This document shows positions 21,894-32,965 of a DNA stretch of 64,000 nt, one piece after another. A model generated the notes under the pieces. The model did no database searches, was not told the DNA's origin, and saw only the letters and a list, made by a program, of their open reading frames with translations. The stretch is from Sipunculus nudus. Its lineage: Eukaryota > Annelida > Sipuncula > Golfingiida > Sipunculidae. Numbering within the stretch: position 1 is the first letter of the stretch; every line of letters starts with the position of its first letter. The position numbers were made by a program, and so were the translations under genes. Location: contig CM049308.1 in the NCBI GenBank assembly GCA_026874595.1, positions 43,965,327 to 44,029,326 of the forward strand, read 5' to 3'.

Positions 21894-22956
21894 TTACCTG
21901 CTGGATCTACATGTGCATGTTCCACTGTTGTGTCCAGTTGCCCCGTTCCTGTCATCTTGGACCTGTTGTGTTGTATCCAGCTTCTCGAGATGATGGAGTA
22001 CTGAAGCCTTATCATATGCCAGCAGGAGGGATCCATCTGAAGCAAACAGAGATCGAGGCACCACACCAAACTCATAAGTACCAATGCACTCCTTGAGGTC
22101 TAGCTCTGGTCGACTTCTGGAAATAACAATAAAGCGTTGGAAAAGTCCTCGCTCTTCTTTGATTTTGACCACCTTGTCTCCAATTCTAATTTCGGACATT
22201 GCATTAGCACTTTTGAAGGTTCTCAATTTCTTTTTGATCATTTTGTCCCACACAGAGAGTTTTCCTTCTGTTAGGCGTCCATTGACAAAAATTTGAAACA
22301 TCTGTTGTCCAATCTCATCACGCTGAATGATATCGTTGGTAGCAGTTTCAGTCATAACTGCTTTGGTGAGCAGGTTGTATACCTCATCCTCATCAGAGGA
22401 TTCAAATGGGTTTCCGTGCTCATGAAATACTGTGGTGAGTCTGACTGCGTTTTGTGTTAATCGGGCGAGTTTTCCCCTTGTAAGCTCATGATGCTGTGTT
22501 CTCTTCTCTTTGTTGCTAGTGCAGTACTGTCTCTCAAATTCTTGTTGTACATTCGAAAGTTCAGGGGCGATGAGAAAGTATTTGTCCAGTGATTTTTCAT
22601 TCTGCGTGATTCCAAAAATGCCTCCAATAACCATGAGTTCACGATCCTTTGGTGACACGAAAATTCCCCTTCATGAACTCTGCCCAGATCTCAGGATACT
22701 GCTGTTCTGTCTGTTGCATTGTGGAAATGTACAGTGGTAGAAGGCGCGCATAGTTTAAATGATCATGGGCAAAGAAGTACTTCACTAGTGATTCCAGACT
22801 CTGCATTTGTAGCAATAGATCGCGTTGTCCAGTGGCTCGCATAAATTGGAGGATGGTCTCGAACTGCTTCATGTAGTTTCCGATGAAACGCTGAATTTTG
22901 TCTTCAGTACCTTCAGATTGTTTGATTTTTCGGAAGATGTCCCTAGATTCGAACAT
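21894..22956 (-). pseudogene. Transposase middle region (Academ-like element)
   Basis: Two overlapping minus-strand frames, 22956-22639 and 22658-21894, are joined by a frameshift at about 22650. They encode a helical, Gln/Leu-rich block and then a charged region with WDKMIKKKL and VVKIKEERGLFQRF. I recognise no named domain, but the block lies directly before the nuclease and keeps codon-like continuity, so it belongs to the same protein. Confidence 0.6.
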
Positions 22957-23074
22957 TTCGATTGTTTTCGTAACGGCATCACTGAGATTGTGTCTGCTTC
23001 CTGAGTCAGTATTGATGTCTTGCTGATACGCTTATCCCAAAATAGTGGACGTTTCCTTCAAGAAAGCTTTTTCA

Positions 23075-24658
23075 TCAGGCAGAAGTTCCAGGAATTTTCG
23101 GAAGTACAAACTGTACAAAGCGAGCAAGGTAATTGTATGAGCTTCCAGTGCTCAATATATGTGTTTCCCGTTGAGTATTTGTGTTACTGTTGTAGAGTGA
23201 GTAAAGTCTAGCTTCGACCCATGCCTGGTCAATACCACTGCCTTCCACATATTTTCCCAAGGCAGCCAGAGCCCAGAACACGATGTGCAGCTCACCAGGG
23301 CAAAAATAAAACTGTTTCTGGATGTCCTCTCTCTTCATCCACAACTTCATGGCCATGTCGTATAGCTGAAGATCAAGAGTCACAACTGTGATAGCTTCTG
23401 GTCCCATGGCACGAGTAGCGATATCACGTGCTCTCATCAAACCTGGGAACAGAGTGTCATAAACTTTTGGTGGTAAGCGTATTAAAGGTGGTACTTAGGC
23501 AATTTGTCTTGAGGCCAGACGGAGACAATGGAGAGTTGAAGGCGCCCCATGTTCCTGGAGAAGTTGAACTTGGTTTTAATTCTACTTCGCTTTCGTAAAA
23601 CTCCAAACAGCCCTTCGCTTTCGTAAAAGTCCAAACAGCCAATAATCTATGCCATATCCTTCTTATTTGGCTCTGTGCTGGACTTGCAGGAATTCAATGT
23701 GCAAACACACTTTTTGTTTGTTGGTACTGGTTTGTCACATGATAAGATTTCACATGGAATAGCAGCCTCCAATGTTTGAGACCTTGATGACCGATCGATG
23801 TCAAGTGGTGTTCTATGGGAATTGTCAGATTCACTCTGGTATACAGCAGTGGCAGTGCCATGGAGTGTATTCATGTCACAAGGTGTTGATTCAGGAAAAA
23901 TCTATGTTGTCCAGCGCAAACCAAACAAACATGTCATTCACCAACCAAGGTGGTCGATAAACACCTGCTTTGGATTTAATCTTCTCAAAAACAGTACTTG
24001 CGATGGCAGTCTCTATCTCCATAACCTTTTTGTACGGAACGGTGGGGTCTAGTTGGCTTAGCTTCTCTACAAGGGACTTGGACCTGGTGTTTTTGTGCAC
24101 ATGTAGACCTAAGCCGACGCTAAGGGGAGTTTCAGTGCGGTGTTTGAAAGCGACGTCTTCATGTTTAGTTTCATATGAAACCTGCCGATCGGATTTGTAT
24201 GCAGACCCAAAATATTCTGCCAGCACAGATGAACTCTGTTTCAGGGATTTGGCCCTGATGGTCGTTTTAACCTGATGTAAACCATGGGTAGCATATTTGC
24301 AGAAGAGTTGAAGCAAAGTAGGTGGTTCATAATTATCAAATGTTCCTTCGAACTTCCACGGTGTTGCACTTGCAATGTCTCTTCTCAATATTTTAGCTGC
24401 TTTCAAAAGGATTTTCAAATCTTCTTTTAGGCTTTTTGTATCTGTGGCCTAAGCACCAGCTAACAGGGTTTCTTGGGCTTTGGTAGAAAGTACTTGCTCA
24501 GGTTTGGTTTTGTCTGGAGGCCTGGTGAAGTGCACATCAGGGATGTTGTCTAGAATCAGTTCCTTTAAGTATGGATTGTATCGTGGATTGTTGGGTAAGG
24601 CGAACCCATTGGTTTCTAGCAAACCAAGATATGATTGTCCAATGTCGTTCATACTCAA
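23075..24658 (-). pseudogene. Transposase central region, broken (Academ-like element)
   Basis: Minus-strand segments 24658-24449, 24418-23891, 23874-23647, 23642-23457 and 23440-23075 follow one another. An in-frame TAG lies near 24447 (frame unchanged after it) and a one-base slip near 23885. A direct duplication of about 27 bp occurs at 23583-23640 (CTTTCGTAAAA, TCCAAACAGCC). The last segment has LDLQLYDMAMKLW and the Pro-Gly-Glu-Leu-His motif followed by GSGIDQAW, a pattern I associate with large repeated invertebrate proteins of this kind. The Asp residues there are candidates for a catalytic core. Confidence 0.6.
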
Positions 24659-24753
24659 AGCAGGGCTGGGTCATTGATTTCAGTTTCCACCATGTCAAGT
24701 ATCTCCAGGTCAGACACTAACCGAGAAATTGAATCTGTTGTTTTGGGAGTCTG

Positions 24754-25422
24754 TTAGCTTTTTCTGTCTCGTGTTGCATGGCTTAAGCACAGAAGATGAT
24801 ATTTCATGTCGTCAGCAACTGCTGTAAGGAGATCGGATGAGTCTACAACATTGCTCAATCTGACTTTCAGAAGGGCATTGTTTGTCTGTTGGCCAATGAC
24901 TTTGAGTTGAGCTCCTATATTTTCAGTTTCAACATCGTGCAATTTGACTGCTTTATCTTCCTGACAAATGACACACTTTTCCTTGTCAAATGTCTGACTT
25001 CTCGTAGATCGCTGTGACGTGGAAGCACTTTCAGATGCAGCATCAGATTTTGGCGGCCGTCCTTTTGTCTTTTGTTTTACATAACTGGCACTGCCTGTCG
25101 CTTGTCCTTTCTCGTATCTGATCCTAGCTCGTTCAATGCATGTTTTATGTGCGAGATCCTTATAACATGTCTTGTGGTAGGAAATACCATTCTGTAACAG
25201 TTCATCGGCAAACAAACCTTTAATGCGACACTTCAATGCAGAGAACTCTGTTTCCCCATATGAACATCGAACATTAGTGGTTGTAATTAGTTTCTCTACT
25301 GAAGGCAAAGAAGGATGAAGCACATAGTTTGTAAAATCTGTTTGCTTGCTGCTCAACTGACAAATAAAGCATAGCGCTAATTCCACCCTTTTTGACTTCT
25401 TGTTAGATGCTGACTCTGCCAT
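24754..25422 (-). pseudogene. Transposase N-terminal region, cysteine-containing (Academ-like element)
   Basis: Starts at ATG 25422, about 340 bp inside the right inverted repeat, the natural position for the element gene. It has paired cysteines (LCFICQLSS near residue 18 and KCVICQED near residue 150), a conserved YHKTCYKDL at about residue 80, and a Ser/Thr-rich basic linker (KQKTKGRPPKSD). The Cys pairs suggest a zinc-binding module. It ends at a stop, and the frame changes downstream. Confidence 0.6.
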
Positions 25423-25759
25423 TTTGCTTAATTTGAGGCCTCTAAGCTATGTTATCATTGGTTATGGTTGCTGTGGGTACTTGTAGCCTGCAAAATAAGA
25501 AAATAATATATTTGTATAAACACCATAAAATTGACAAAAGGAACTTTAACCTAATGCGAACAATCACTGCCGATGACTGAATTCGAACATCAAGTTCCGG
25601 GCAGCCATATTAAAATAGCAGCCTTTGTCTGAAAGTGTGCAAAATAAAAGATTAGTAGTCAGATGAAAATTATTGTTACCATGGTCACCTTTATGTACAA
25701 TTTTCCAAACAGTATATATGCTGAAAAAAAATTTAGCTTCAAATTTATGCCTTTTTGCT

Positions 25760-25917
25760 ATTGTGGCGGCCATCTTGGATTTCAGGCCGTTAGAATGCTA
25801 AAAAAATGCCACCCTATTTTTTTAATGTTTATACTATCATCTAACAAAATCAATTGAGTTTTTGCTTTTACCAAAAAAGTACACAAAGTTTTTTTTCATG
25901 ACAAATGAGCCTACACT
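25760..25917 (-). repeat. Right terminal inverted repeat (Academ-like element)
   Basis: Inverted partner of 19996-20153. Its inner end has, on the minus strand, CCAAGATGGCCGCC, resembling the YY1 site, upstream of the gene start at 25422. Confidence 0.85.
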
Positions 25918-26110
25918 GCAGTAAAAACAGGTATGTTGGAGGCCAATATTTTGGTCCGGGAACCGGAACGTGCAGCCCAGTGGTAAAATGACATTTATCT
26001 TGACATTGCTTCCCAATAGCTTGTTTAAATATAATAACTCAACTTTTTTATTCATGTTTGTTATTGACTCATTGTTAAAAAATAGTTTGTACATCTAATA
26101 AGTTTTTTAT

Positions 26111-27017
26111 TGAATCCGCCAAAACGAAGTTTTGCGGATACTATGTTTTTGACCGGGTTCCGCCGCCGCCGCCGCGTTCGTTTCTGGAGAACTCCTCTGA
26201 GACTACTGGACGGATTTTTCCGAACAAACACAAATTATCGGGTCACATGTGAACTGGTGCCTAACCAAGTGACCTTGACCTCTGACCTTTCCTCTCTGCC
26301 CAGCGTCCGTTTGTGCGTCTCTTTCCACACATAAACCCACATATCTCGGGAACCGTTTGACCGATCAGGAAAAAATTTTACACAAATGTAGCCCTTGGAT
26401 ATCTTTATAACATACACAAAAAATGGTGGCGTCACCTGCAACCGTGTTTGCACAGTGTCCATCTGTTTGTCTGCCTTAGGTTAAAATCACTCATATCTCT
26501 GCAGTGGTTTGACTAATTCACCTGAAATTCAGCATGCCGATACATCCTGGATACCTTTCTTGATTTTATGACAGGTGTCGCCGCCTACATTCACGTTCAC
26601 GCTGCAGACATTAATGCATATATTTCTGGACTCTTATGACCAATCAGGAAAAATATTTACACAAATGTAACCCTTGGATAGCTTTATAACATACACAAAA
26701 ATGGTGGCGCCACCTGCAGCCATTTTTGCACAGCGTCCATCTGTTTGTCTGCTGTGGGATAAAATCACTCATATCTCTGCAGTGGTTTGACTTTTCCACA
26801 TGAAATTTTGCATGTGTATACATCTTAGATAGTTTCTCGTTCAAATAACAGGTGGCGCCACCTACAATCATGTTTATTTGGCAGAGATTCATTCTAATAT
26901 GTAACACATGTATCTCTATTTCCCCTTGCCACTCAATCCATGCCTCACTTCACCCGTCCTTCTCTGATTTAGGCGGATACACGTAGTCGCTTGTCGACTA
27001 CCCGTATTCTAGTTTTA
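26111..27017 (+). repeat. Dispersed inverted-end element, copy 1
   Basis: Begins ATCCGCCAAAACGAAGTTTTGCGG and ends near GGCGGATACACGTAGTCGC and TCGACTACCCGTATTCTAG. The same sequence lies inverted at 43869-44660. It carries CCGCCGCCGCCGCG, then CTCCTCTGAGACTACTGGAC, and an internal duplication of about 279 bp (TCAGGAAAAA near 26367 and 26645, each followed by the GGTGGCG and CTGCAGTGGTTTGAC blocks). No protein. The short ATCCGCC/GGCGGAT ends suggest a non-autonomous DNA element. Confidence 0.75.
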
Positions 27018-27329
27018 AATATTATAATATCGCTCACATGTACGTATAGACACCGAGTTTATGTTTGGTGCGATATGGCGTTGACGAAATTGTTTGTTGG
27101 CGAGAGTTTCGCTGGCGATATTGTTTTGTGGCTGAGCATAGTTTCATATATCTTGTCTGTATACTACTCATGTAGCTTTTTTTATATACCCTGCACGTAA
27201 GTTTCGTTTATCTGAATTGCTTGTTTATCAGAATTAGCACTCCTGAATCCTAATAGCAATTTCCCCCCAAGTGTTTTGCTTAGTTATCTGAAGTAGCAGT
27301 TGAAGCAGCAAATTCCTCGCATTAAAGGC
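27018..27329. other. Spacer, no gene recognised
   Basis: A frame of 69 codons is present (26991-27200) but its start is inside the preceding element and its composition is unremarkable. Nothing else seen. Confidence 0.4.
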
Positions 27330-27680
27330 GACAGTGTGCGACACTCATCCCAGGATATATCCTACCTGTGCAACAGTGCAACAGTGTGCGACAGTTAGCT
27401 ACAATCACAAGCTGACACGCGACAATTAATACAGATGCTGCGACAGTGTGCGACCCTAACCACAGGAAATACCTGACAACTTCAACAATATGCGACGGTT
27501 AGCCACATCATCAAGCTGCAAAACCCTCTACCCTTTCGCCAGCAACAAACACTCCAGAATATATCCTACCTGCAACGGTTAGCTACAATCTCAAGCTGAT
27601 ACGCGACAAATAATACTACTGCTGCGACAGTGTGTGACACGCACCCCAGGATATATCTTTCAACTGCGACAATGTGCTGT
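27330..27680. repeat. Degenerate tandem repeat around GCGACAGTGTGCGAC
   Basis: Motifs GCGACAGTGTGCGACA, CCCAGGATATATC, GTTAGCTACAATC and CAAGCTGA recur in the same order three times with gaps. The relevant GTTAGC positions are near 27395, 27500 and 27575. Old, diverged tandem array. Confidence 0.7.
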
Positions 27681-28002
27681 CCTTTGTCCTTCCTTCCGTC
27701 TGTCCCTTAAACTGGCATGTTTTGAAACAGTTGGACCTATGAATCTGAAATTCTGCATACAGTTAGATGTCCCCAAAATCTCCTACCATACCGAAAATTG
27801 GGTCACTAAGACTTTGTTCCTTCGAGATATTAAGGAATAACCTCCGTTTTCCATTAAAAAAAAACCCATTGTTACACTTCAAGACTGCCTAACATCAAAA
27901 CCACTGATTTTTTTTGTATCCATATTTTTCCATACATTTCCTAAGTACATACCAAAAATTACGTCAGTATTGCGTAATTTGTTGAAGTTTTTTAAAATTA
28001 TT
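27681..28002. other. Left flank of the inverted 45-bp block
   Basis: No gene. The stretch 27925-27990 (CATATTTTTCCATA, AAGTACATACC, ACGTCAGTATTGCGTAAT) resembles 34215-34300 on the same strand, so related sequence flanks both sides of the satellite complex. Confidence 0.5.
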
Positions 28003-28575
28003 ACAGATTCCTGACAGGATTTTGTTAGGCTCATATCTGCAGTTATTGAAGATACCTTACGGGTTATTGTTATGTTCATATCTGCACTAATTACAGATAC
28101 CTGACAGGTTATTGTTAGGCTCATATCTGTACTAATTACAGATACCTGACAGGTTATTGTTAGGCTCATATCTGTAGTAATTACAGTTACCTGACAGGCT
28201 ATTGTTAGGCTCATATCTATACTTATTACAAATACCATACAGGTTATTGTTAAGTTCATATCAGCAATTATAACAGATATATGGCAGGTTATTGTTAGGC
28301 TCATATCTGTAGGTATTACAGATACCGGACAGGTTATTGTTAGGCTCATATCTGCTGTTCATACAGATACCTGACAGGTTATTGTTAGGCTCATATCTAT
28401 ACTTATTACAGATAACTGACAGGTTATTGTTAGGCTCATATCTGTAGTTTTAACAAATACCTGACAGGTTATTGTTAGGCTCATGTCTGTAGGTATTACA
28501 GAAACCTGACAGGTTATTGTTAGGCTCATATCTGTACTAATCACAGAGACCTGACAGGTTATTCTTAGGGAGATA
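28003..28575 (-). repeat. 45-bp minisatellite, array 2 (minus orientation)
   Basis: About 12 units, reading GGCTCATATCTGT and ACCTGACAGGTTATTGTTA on the plus strand, i.e. the same unit as 4796-8190 inverted. The array is more homogeneous than array 1. It ends abruptly at 28575 (TTATTCTTAGG). Confidence 0.96.
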
Positions 28576-28745
28576 GGCGGGGAACTGTCGGTTTTCGGTA
28601 GCGGCCTGTAGTTAAGCTTATGGGACTTTTCGATTTTTCGCAGGCAGTTTCTCCTTAGTGCCGGCGAGGGGGGGGGATGGGGGGGGGGGGGATGGGGGAT
28701 GGAGGGGGGGGGGGGTGGAAGCTTTGGCAACCTGTAGTACCCTAA
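28576..28745. other. Junction segment with G-runs
   Basis: Non-repetitive start, then GAGGGGGGGGATGG, GGGGGGGGGGGG, GATGGGGGATGGA and GGGGGGGGGGGGG at 28667-28717. These runs of G could form quadruplexes on the plus strand. It joins the 45-bp block to the second satellite. Confidence 0.8.
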
Positions 28746-31700
28746 AAAAATTGGGAGGGGATAAAATTTATAGAAGCATCGCATTAATGTTAAGCTTGCC
28801 GGCAGGGTGAGTGGCATGTGAGCGGCCAGCCACAGGGGCCCCATGAATGGCACGCGCAAATAGCAGCTATTTGCTACCCTAAAAAATTAGGAGGGGGTAA
28901 AATTTATAGTAGCATCGCATTCAGCGTTACGACTGCCGACTGGGGAAGTGGACATGAGTTCGGGCAGACAGAGGGGGCCCGATAAATCGCACGCGCAAAT
29001 AGCAGCTATTTGCTACCCTAAAAAATTTAGGAGGGGGTTAAATTTCTGGTAGCATCGCATTGAGAGTTAAGATTGCCGCCAGGGGGAGTGGACTAGAGAC
29101 AGAACTGCCACAGAGGCCCTATGAATGGCACGCGCAAATAGCAGCTATTTGCTACCATAAAAGGTGTCAAGACTACCGCCAGGGGGAGTGGATAGCTCAG
29201 CAACCTGCGGAGGGTTCCCCATGAGTCGCAAGCGCAAATAGCAGCTATTCGCTACCAGAAAAGGTGTTAAGAATGCCACCAGGGGGAGTGGAGATCTCAG
29301 AGGCCTGCCACAGGGGCCTCATGAATCGCACGCGCTAATAGCAGCTATTTGCTACCATAAAAGTTGTCAAGACTGCCGCCAGGGGGAGAGGAGATCTCAG
29401 CGGCCTGGCAGAGGGGTCCCCACGAGTCGCAAGCGCAAATAGCAGCTATTTGCTACCATAATATATGTCAAGACTGCTGCCAGGGGGAGTGGACATCAGA
29501 GTGGACAGACAGAGAGGCCCCCATGAATCGCACGCGCAAATAGCAGCTATTTGCTACCCTTAAAAAATTAGGAGGGGGTAAAATTTCTGGTATCATCGCA
29601 TTGAGTGTTAAGACTGCCGCCAGGGGGGGAGGGGTGGACTAGAGAGCGGGCAGACAAAGAGGCCCCATGAATCGCACGCGCAAATAGCAGCTATTTGCTA
29701 CCATAATATATGTCAAGACTGCTGCCAGGGGGAGTGGACATCAGAGTGGACAGACAGAGGGGCCCCCATGAATTGCACGCGCAAATAGCAGCTATTTGCT
29801 ACCCTTAAAAAATTAGGAGGGGGTAATATCTCTGGTAGCATCGCATTGAGAGTTAAGATTGCCGCCAGAGGGAGTGGACTAGAGACAGGACTGCCACAGA
29901 GGCCCTATGAATCGCACGCGAAAATAGCAGCTATTTGCTATCAGAAAAGGTTTTAAGACTGCCACCAGGGGGAGTGGAGATCTCAGATCTCAGAGGCCTG
30001 GCAGAGCGGTCCCCATGAGTCGCAAGCGCAAATAGCAGCTATTTGCTACCATAAAAGGTGTCAAGACTGCCGTCAGGGGGAGTGAATAGCTCAGCAACCT
30101 GCGGAAAGTTCCCCATGAATCGCAAGCGCAAATAGCAGCTATTTGCTATCAGAAAAGGTGTTAAGACTGCCACCAGGGGGAGTGGAGATCTCAGATCTCA
30201 GCGGCCTGGCGGAGGGGTCCCCACGAGTCGCAAGCGCAAATAGCAGCTATTTGCTACCATAAAATATGTCAAGACTGCCGCCAGGGGGAGTGGACATGCG
30301 AGTCGACAGACAGAGGGGCCCCCATGAGTTGCACGCCCAAATAGCAGCTATTTGCTACCCTTAAAAATTAGGAGGGGGTAAAATTTATAGTAGCATCGCA
30401 TTGAGCGTTATGACTGCAACCAGGGGGAGTGGACATGAGTGCGCGCAGACAGAGGGGCCACCATGAATCGCACGTGCAAATAGCAGCTATTTGCTGCCCT
30501 AAAAAATTTAGGAGGGGGTAAAATTTCTAGTAGCATCGGAGTGGACTAGAGACAGGACTGCCACAGAGGCCCTATGTTTTGCACGCGCAAATAGCAGCTA
30601 TTTGCTACCATAAATAGATTCAATACTACCGCCAGGGGGAGTGGATAGCTCAGCAATCTGCGGAAAGTTCCCCATGAGTCGCAAGCGCAAATAGCAGCTA
30701 TTTGCTACCAGAAAAAGGTGTTAAGACTGCCACCAGGGGGAGTGGAGATCTCAGATCTCAGAGGCCTGGCAGAGGGGTCCCCATGAGTCGCAAGCGCAAA
30801 TAGCAGCTATTTGCTACCAGGAAAGGTATTAAGACTGCCACCAGGAGGAGTGGAGATCTCAGAGGCGTGCCACAGGGGCCCCATGAATCGCACGCGCAAA
30901 TAGCAGCTATTTGCTACCATAAATGTTGTCAAGACTACCGCCAAGCGGAGAGAAGATCTCAGCGGCCTGGCGGAGGGGTCCCCACATGTCGCAAGCGCAA
31001 ATAGCAGCTATTTGCTACCATAAAATATGTCAAGACTGCCGCCAGGGGGAGTGGTCATGCGAGTGGACAGACAGAGGGGCCCCCATGAGTTGCACGCCCA
31101 AATAGCAGCTATTTGCTACCTTTAGGAGGGGGTAAAATTTATAGTAGCATCGCATTGAGCGTTATGACTGCCACCAGGGGGAGTGGACATGAGTGCGCGC
31201 AGACAGAGGGGCCACCGTGAATCGCATGCGCAAATAGCAGCTATTTGTTACCCTAAAAAATTTAGGAGGTCATAAATTTCTGGTAGCATCGCATAAAGTG
31301 TTAAGACTGCCGCCAGGGGGAGTGGACATGAGACAGGACTGCCACAGGGACCCTATGAATCGCACGCGCAAATCGCAGCTATTTTCTACCATAAAAGGTG
31401 TCAAGACTGCCGCCAGGGGGAGTGGACATGAGAGTGGACAGACAGAGGGGCCCCCATGAGTCGCACGTGCAAATAGCACCTATTTGCTACCCTAAAAAAT
31501 TTAGGAGGGGGTAAAATTTCTGGTATCATCGCATTGAGTGTTAAGACTGCCGCCAGGGGGAGTGGACTAGAGAGCGGGCAGACAAAGGGCCCCCCATGAA
31601 TCGCACGCGCAAACAGCAGCTATTTGCTACCGTAAAAAATTTAGGAGGGGGTAAAATTTCTAGAAGCATCGCATTGAGTGTTAAGATTGCCGCCAGGGGG

Positions 31701-32165
31701 AGTGGACTAGAGACAGGACTGCCACACAGGCCCTATGAATCGCACGCGCAAGTAGCAGCTATTTGCTACCATAAAAGGTGTCAAGAGTGCCACCAGGGGA
31801 AGTGGAGATCTCAGAGGCCTGGCAGAGGGGTCCCCATGAGTCACAAGCGCAAAAAGCAGTTATTTGCTACCAGAAAAGGTGCCAAGACTGCCTCCAGGGG
31901 GAGTGGATATGAGACAGGACTGCCACAGGGACCTATGAATCGCAAGCGCAAATCGCAGCTATTTGCTACCATAAAAGGTTTCAAGACTGCCGCCAGGGGG
32001 AGTGGACATGAGAGTGGACAGACAGAGGGGCCCCCATGAGTCGCACGCACAAATAGCAGCTATTTGCTACCCTAAAAAATTTAGGAGGGGGTAAAATTTC
32101 TGGTATCATCGCATTGAGTGTTAAGACTGCCGCCAGGGGGGGGGGGTGGACTAGAGAGCGGGCAG
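28746..32165 (+). repeat. Second satellite, about 29 units of about 100 and 137-145 bp
   Basis: Every unit has the perfect inverted repeat GCAAATAG-CAG-CTATTTGC preceded by GAATCGCACGC or GAGTCGCAAGC, and then GACTGCCGCCAGGGGGAGTGG. Two length classes alternate. The short form has ATAAAAGGTGTCAA between these parts. The long form has AAAAATTTAGGAGGGGGTAA and GGTAGCATCGCATTGAG instead, about 40 bp longer. Units with related internal text (such as ATCTCAGATCTCAG) recur at intervals, so blocks were duplicated. Open frames over it (such as 31596-32039) are accidental. Confidence 0.96.
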
Positions 32166-32455
32166 ACAAAGGAACTTGTTAGGCTCACATCTGCAGTTAA
32201 TACAGATATATTTAAAGAGATTCTTGGGCTCATACTTGTAGTTATTACAGATCATTGGCAGGTTATTGTTAGGCTCATATCTGTAGTTATAAGAGATACC
32301 TGACAGGTTATTGTTAGGCTCATATCTGTAGTTATAACAGATACCTGACAGGTTATTGTTAGGCTCATATCTGCAGTTTTTACTGATACCTGACAGGTTA
32401 TTGTAAGGCTCATATCATTACTTGTTATATATATTTGACAGGTTATTATTAGGGT
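32166..32455 (-). repeat. 45-bp minisatellite, array 3 (minus orientation)
   Basis: About six units in the same orientation as array 2. Left joint is at GACAAAGG/AACTTGTTAGG; right joint is at TTATTATTAGG/GTATTTTTCATTTC. Together with array 2 it encloses the second satellite. Confidence 0.95.
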
Positions 32456-32965
32456 ATTTTTCATTTCAATCATTACAATGAAAAATAAATAATAAAATAA
32501 AATTATTGTTTACTATTAGGGATTATATGAAGCAAGATAATGATAGACAAGGGTGCAGTTGATTATATTAAATTAATATAAATTTCCAGGTCTTTCCAGG
32601 TGTTTAATTTGTTGGTTTAAATTTATTACAAAATTAAAAAATAATAAATATGTCAAAAGTTTAAAATAGTACTCAGACAAGTTCTCATTAAAGATGTCAA
32701 TATGTTTGACTGATGACATTAAGACTAATGGCTGTATCAGCTGTTACATGATACTGGCTAAATAATGAAAATTTATATTACTGATTCCTTTATTTAAGTT
32801 AATAAAATCAAACATTCCCAACTCCAGTTTGCTCCTTGTATAATATATTGGGTATTTTGATCCTTGAATTATTTTTAACACATGTATTAGTTTCATAGCT
32901 GAGAATACTTTTTTTTCTGATATGAAAAAAATAAATAAATAAATAAAAATATTCAAATTTTTCAT
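32456..32965 (-). repeat. Dispersed repeat F, copy 1
   Basis: The reverse complement matches 46885-47390 along its length: TTTTTCATTTCAATCAT, TTTACTATTAGGGATTAT, AGATAGACAA.G.TGCAGTT, TTGATTATATTAAATTAAT, TGTTGGTTTA, CAGCTGT and CTCCA.TTTGCTCC.TGTAT. Non-coding, AT-rich. Here it directly abuts array 3; the other copy has no array at that point. Confidence 0.75.

Larger units (their letters stand above)
19996..25917 (-). mobile_element. Academ-like (XPG nuclease) TIR DNA transposon, 5.9 kb
   Basis: Imperfect terminal inverted repeats of about 155 bp bracket one long minus-strand gene (25422 to 20603). Both ends begin AGTGTA(TA)GGCTCATTTGT and share TTTTTTGGTAAAAGCAAAAA and GTGGCATTTTTT. The gene encodes an XPG/PIN-type nuclease and a C-terminal CXC cysteine motif. 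An XPG nuclease in the transposase is reported for the AcademX branch of the Academ superfamily, so that is the best name; this link is from memory. No clear target duplication is visible. The gene is broken by several stops and frameshifts, so this copy is inactive. Confidence 0.6.

Noticed and set aside
26991-27200. Small hydrophobic protein gene
   Set aside because: The start lies inside a dispersed repeat and there is no supporting promoter, splice site or similarity.
31596-32039. Frame of 147 codons in the second satellite
   Set aside because: It spans several satellite units with no independent coding signal; similar frames exist on both strands.
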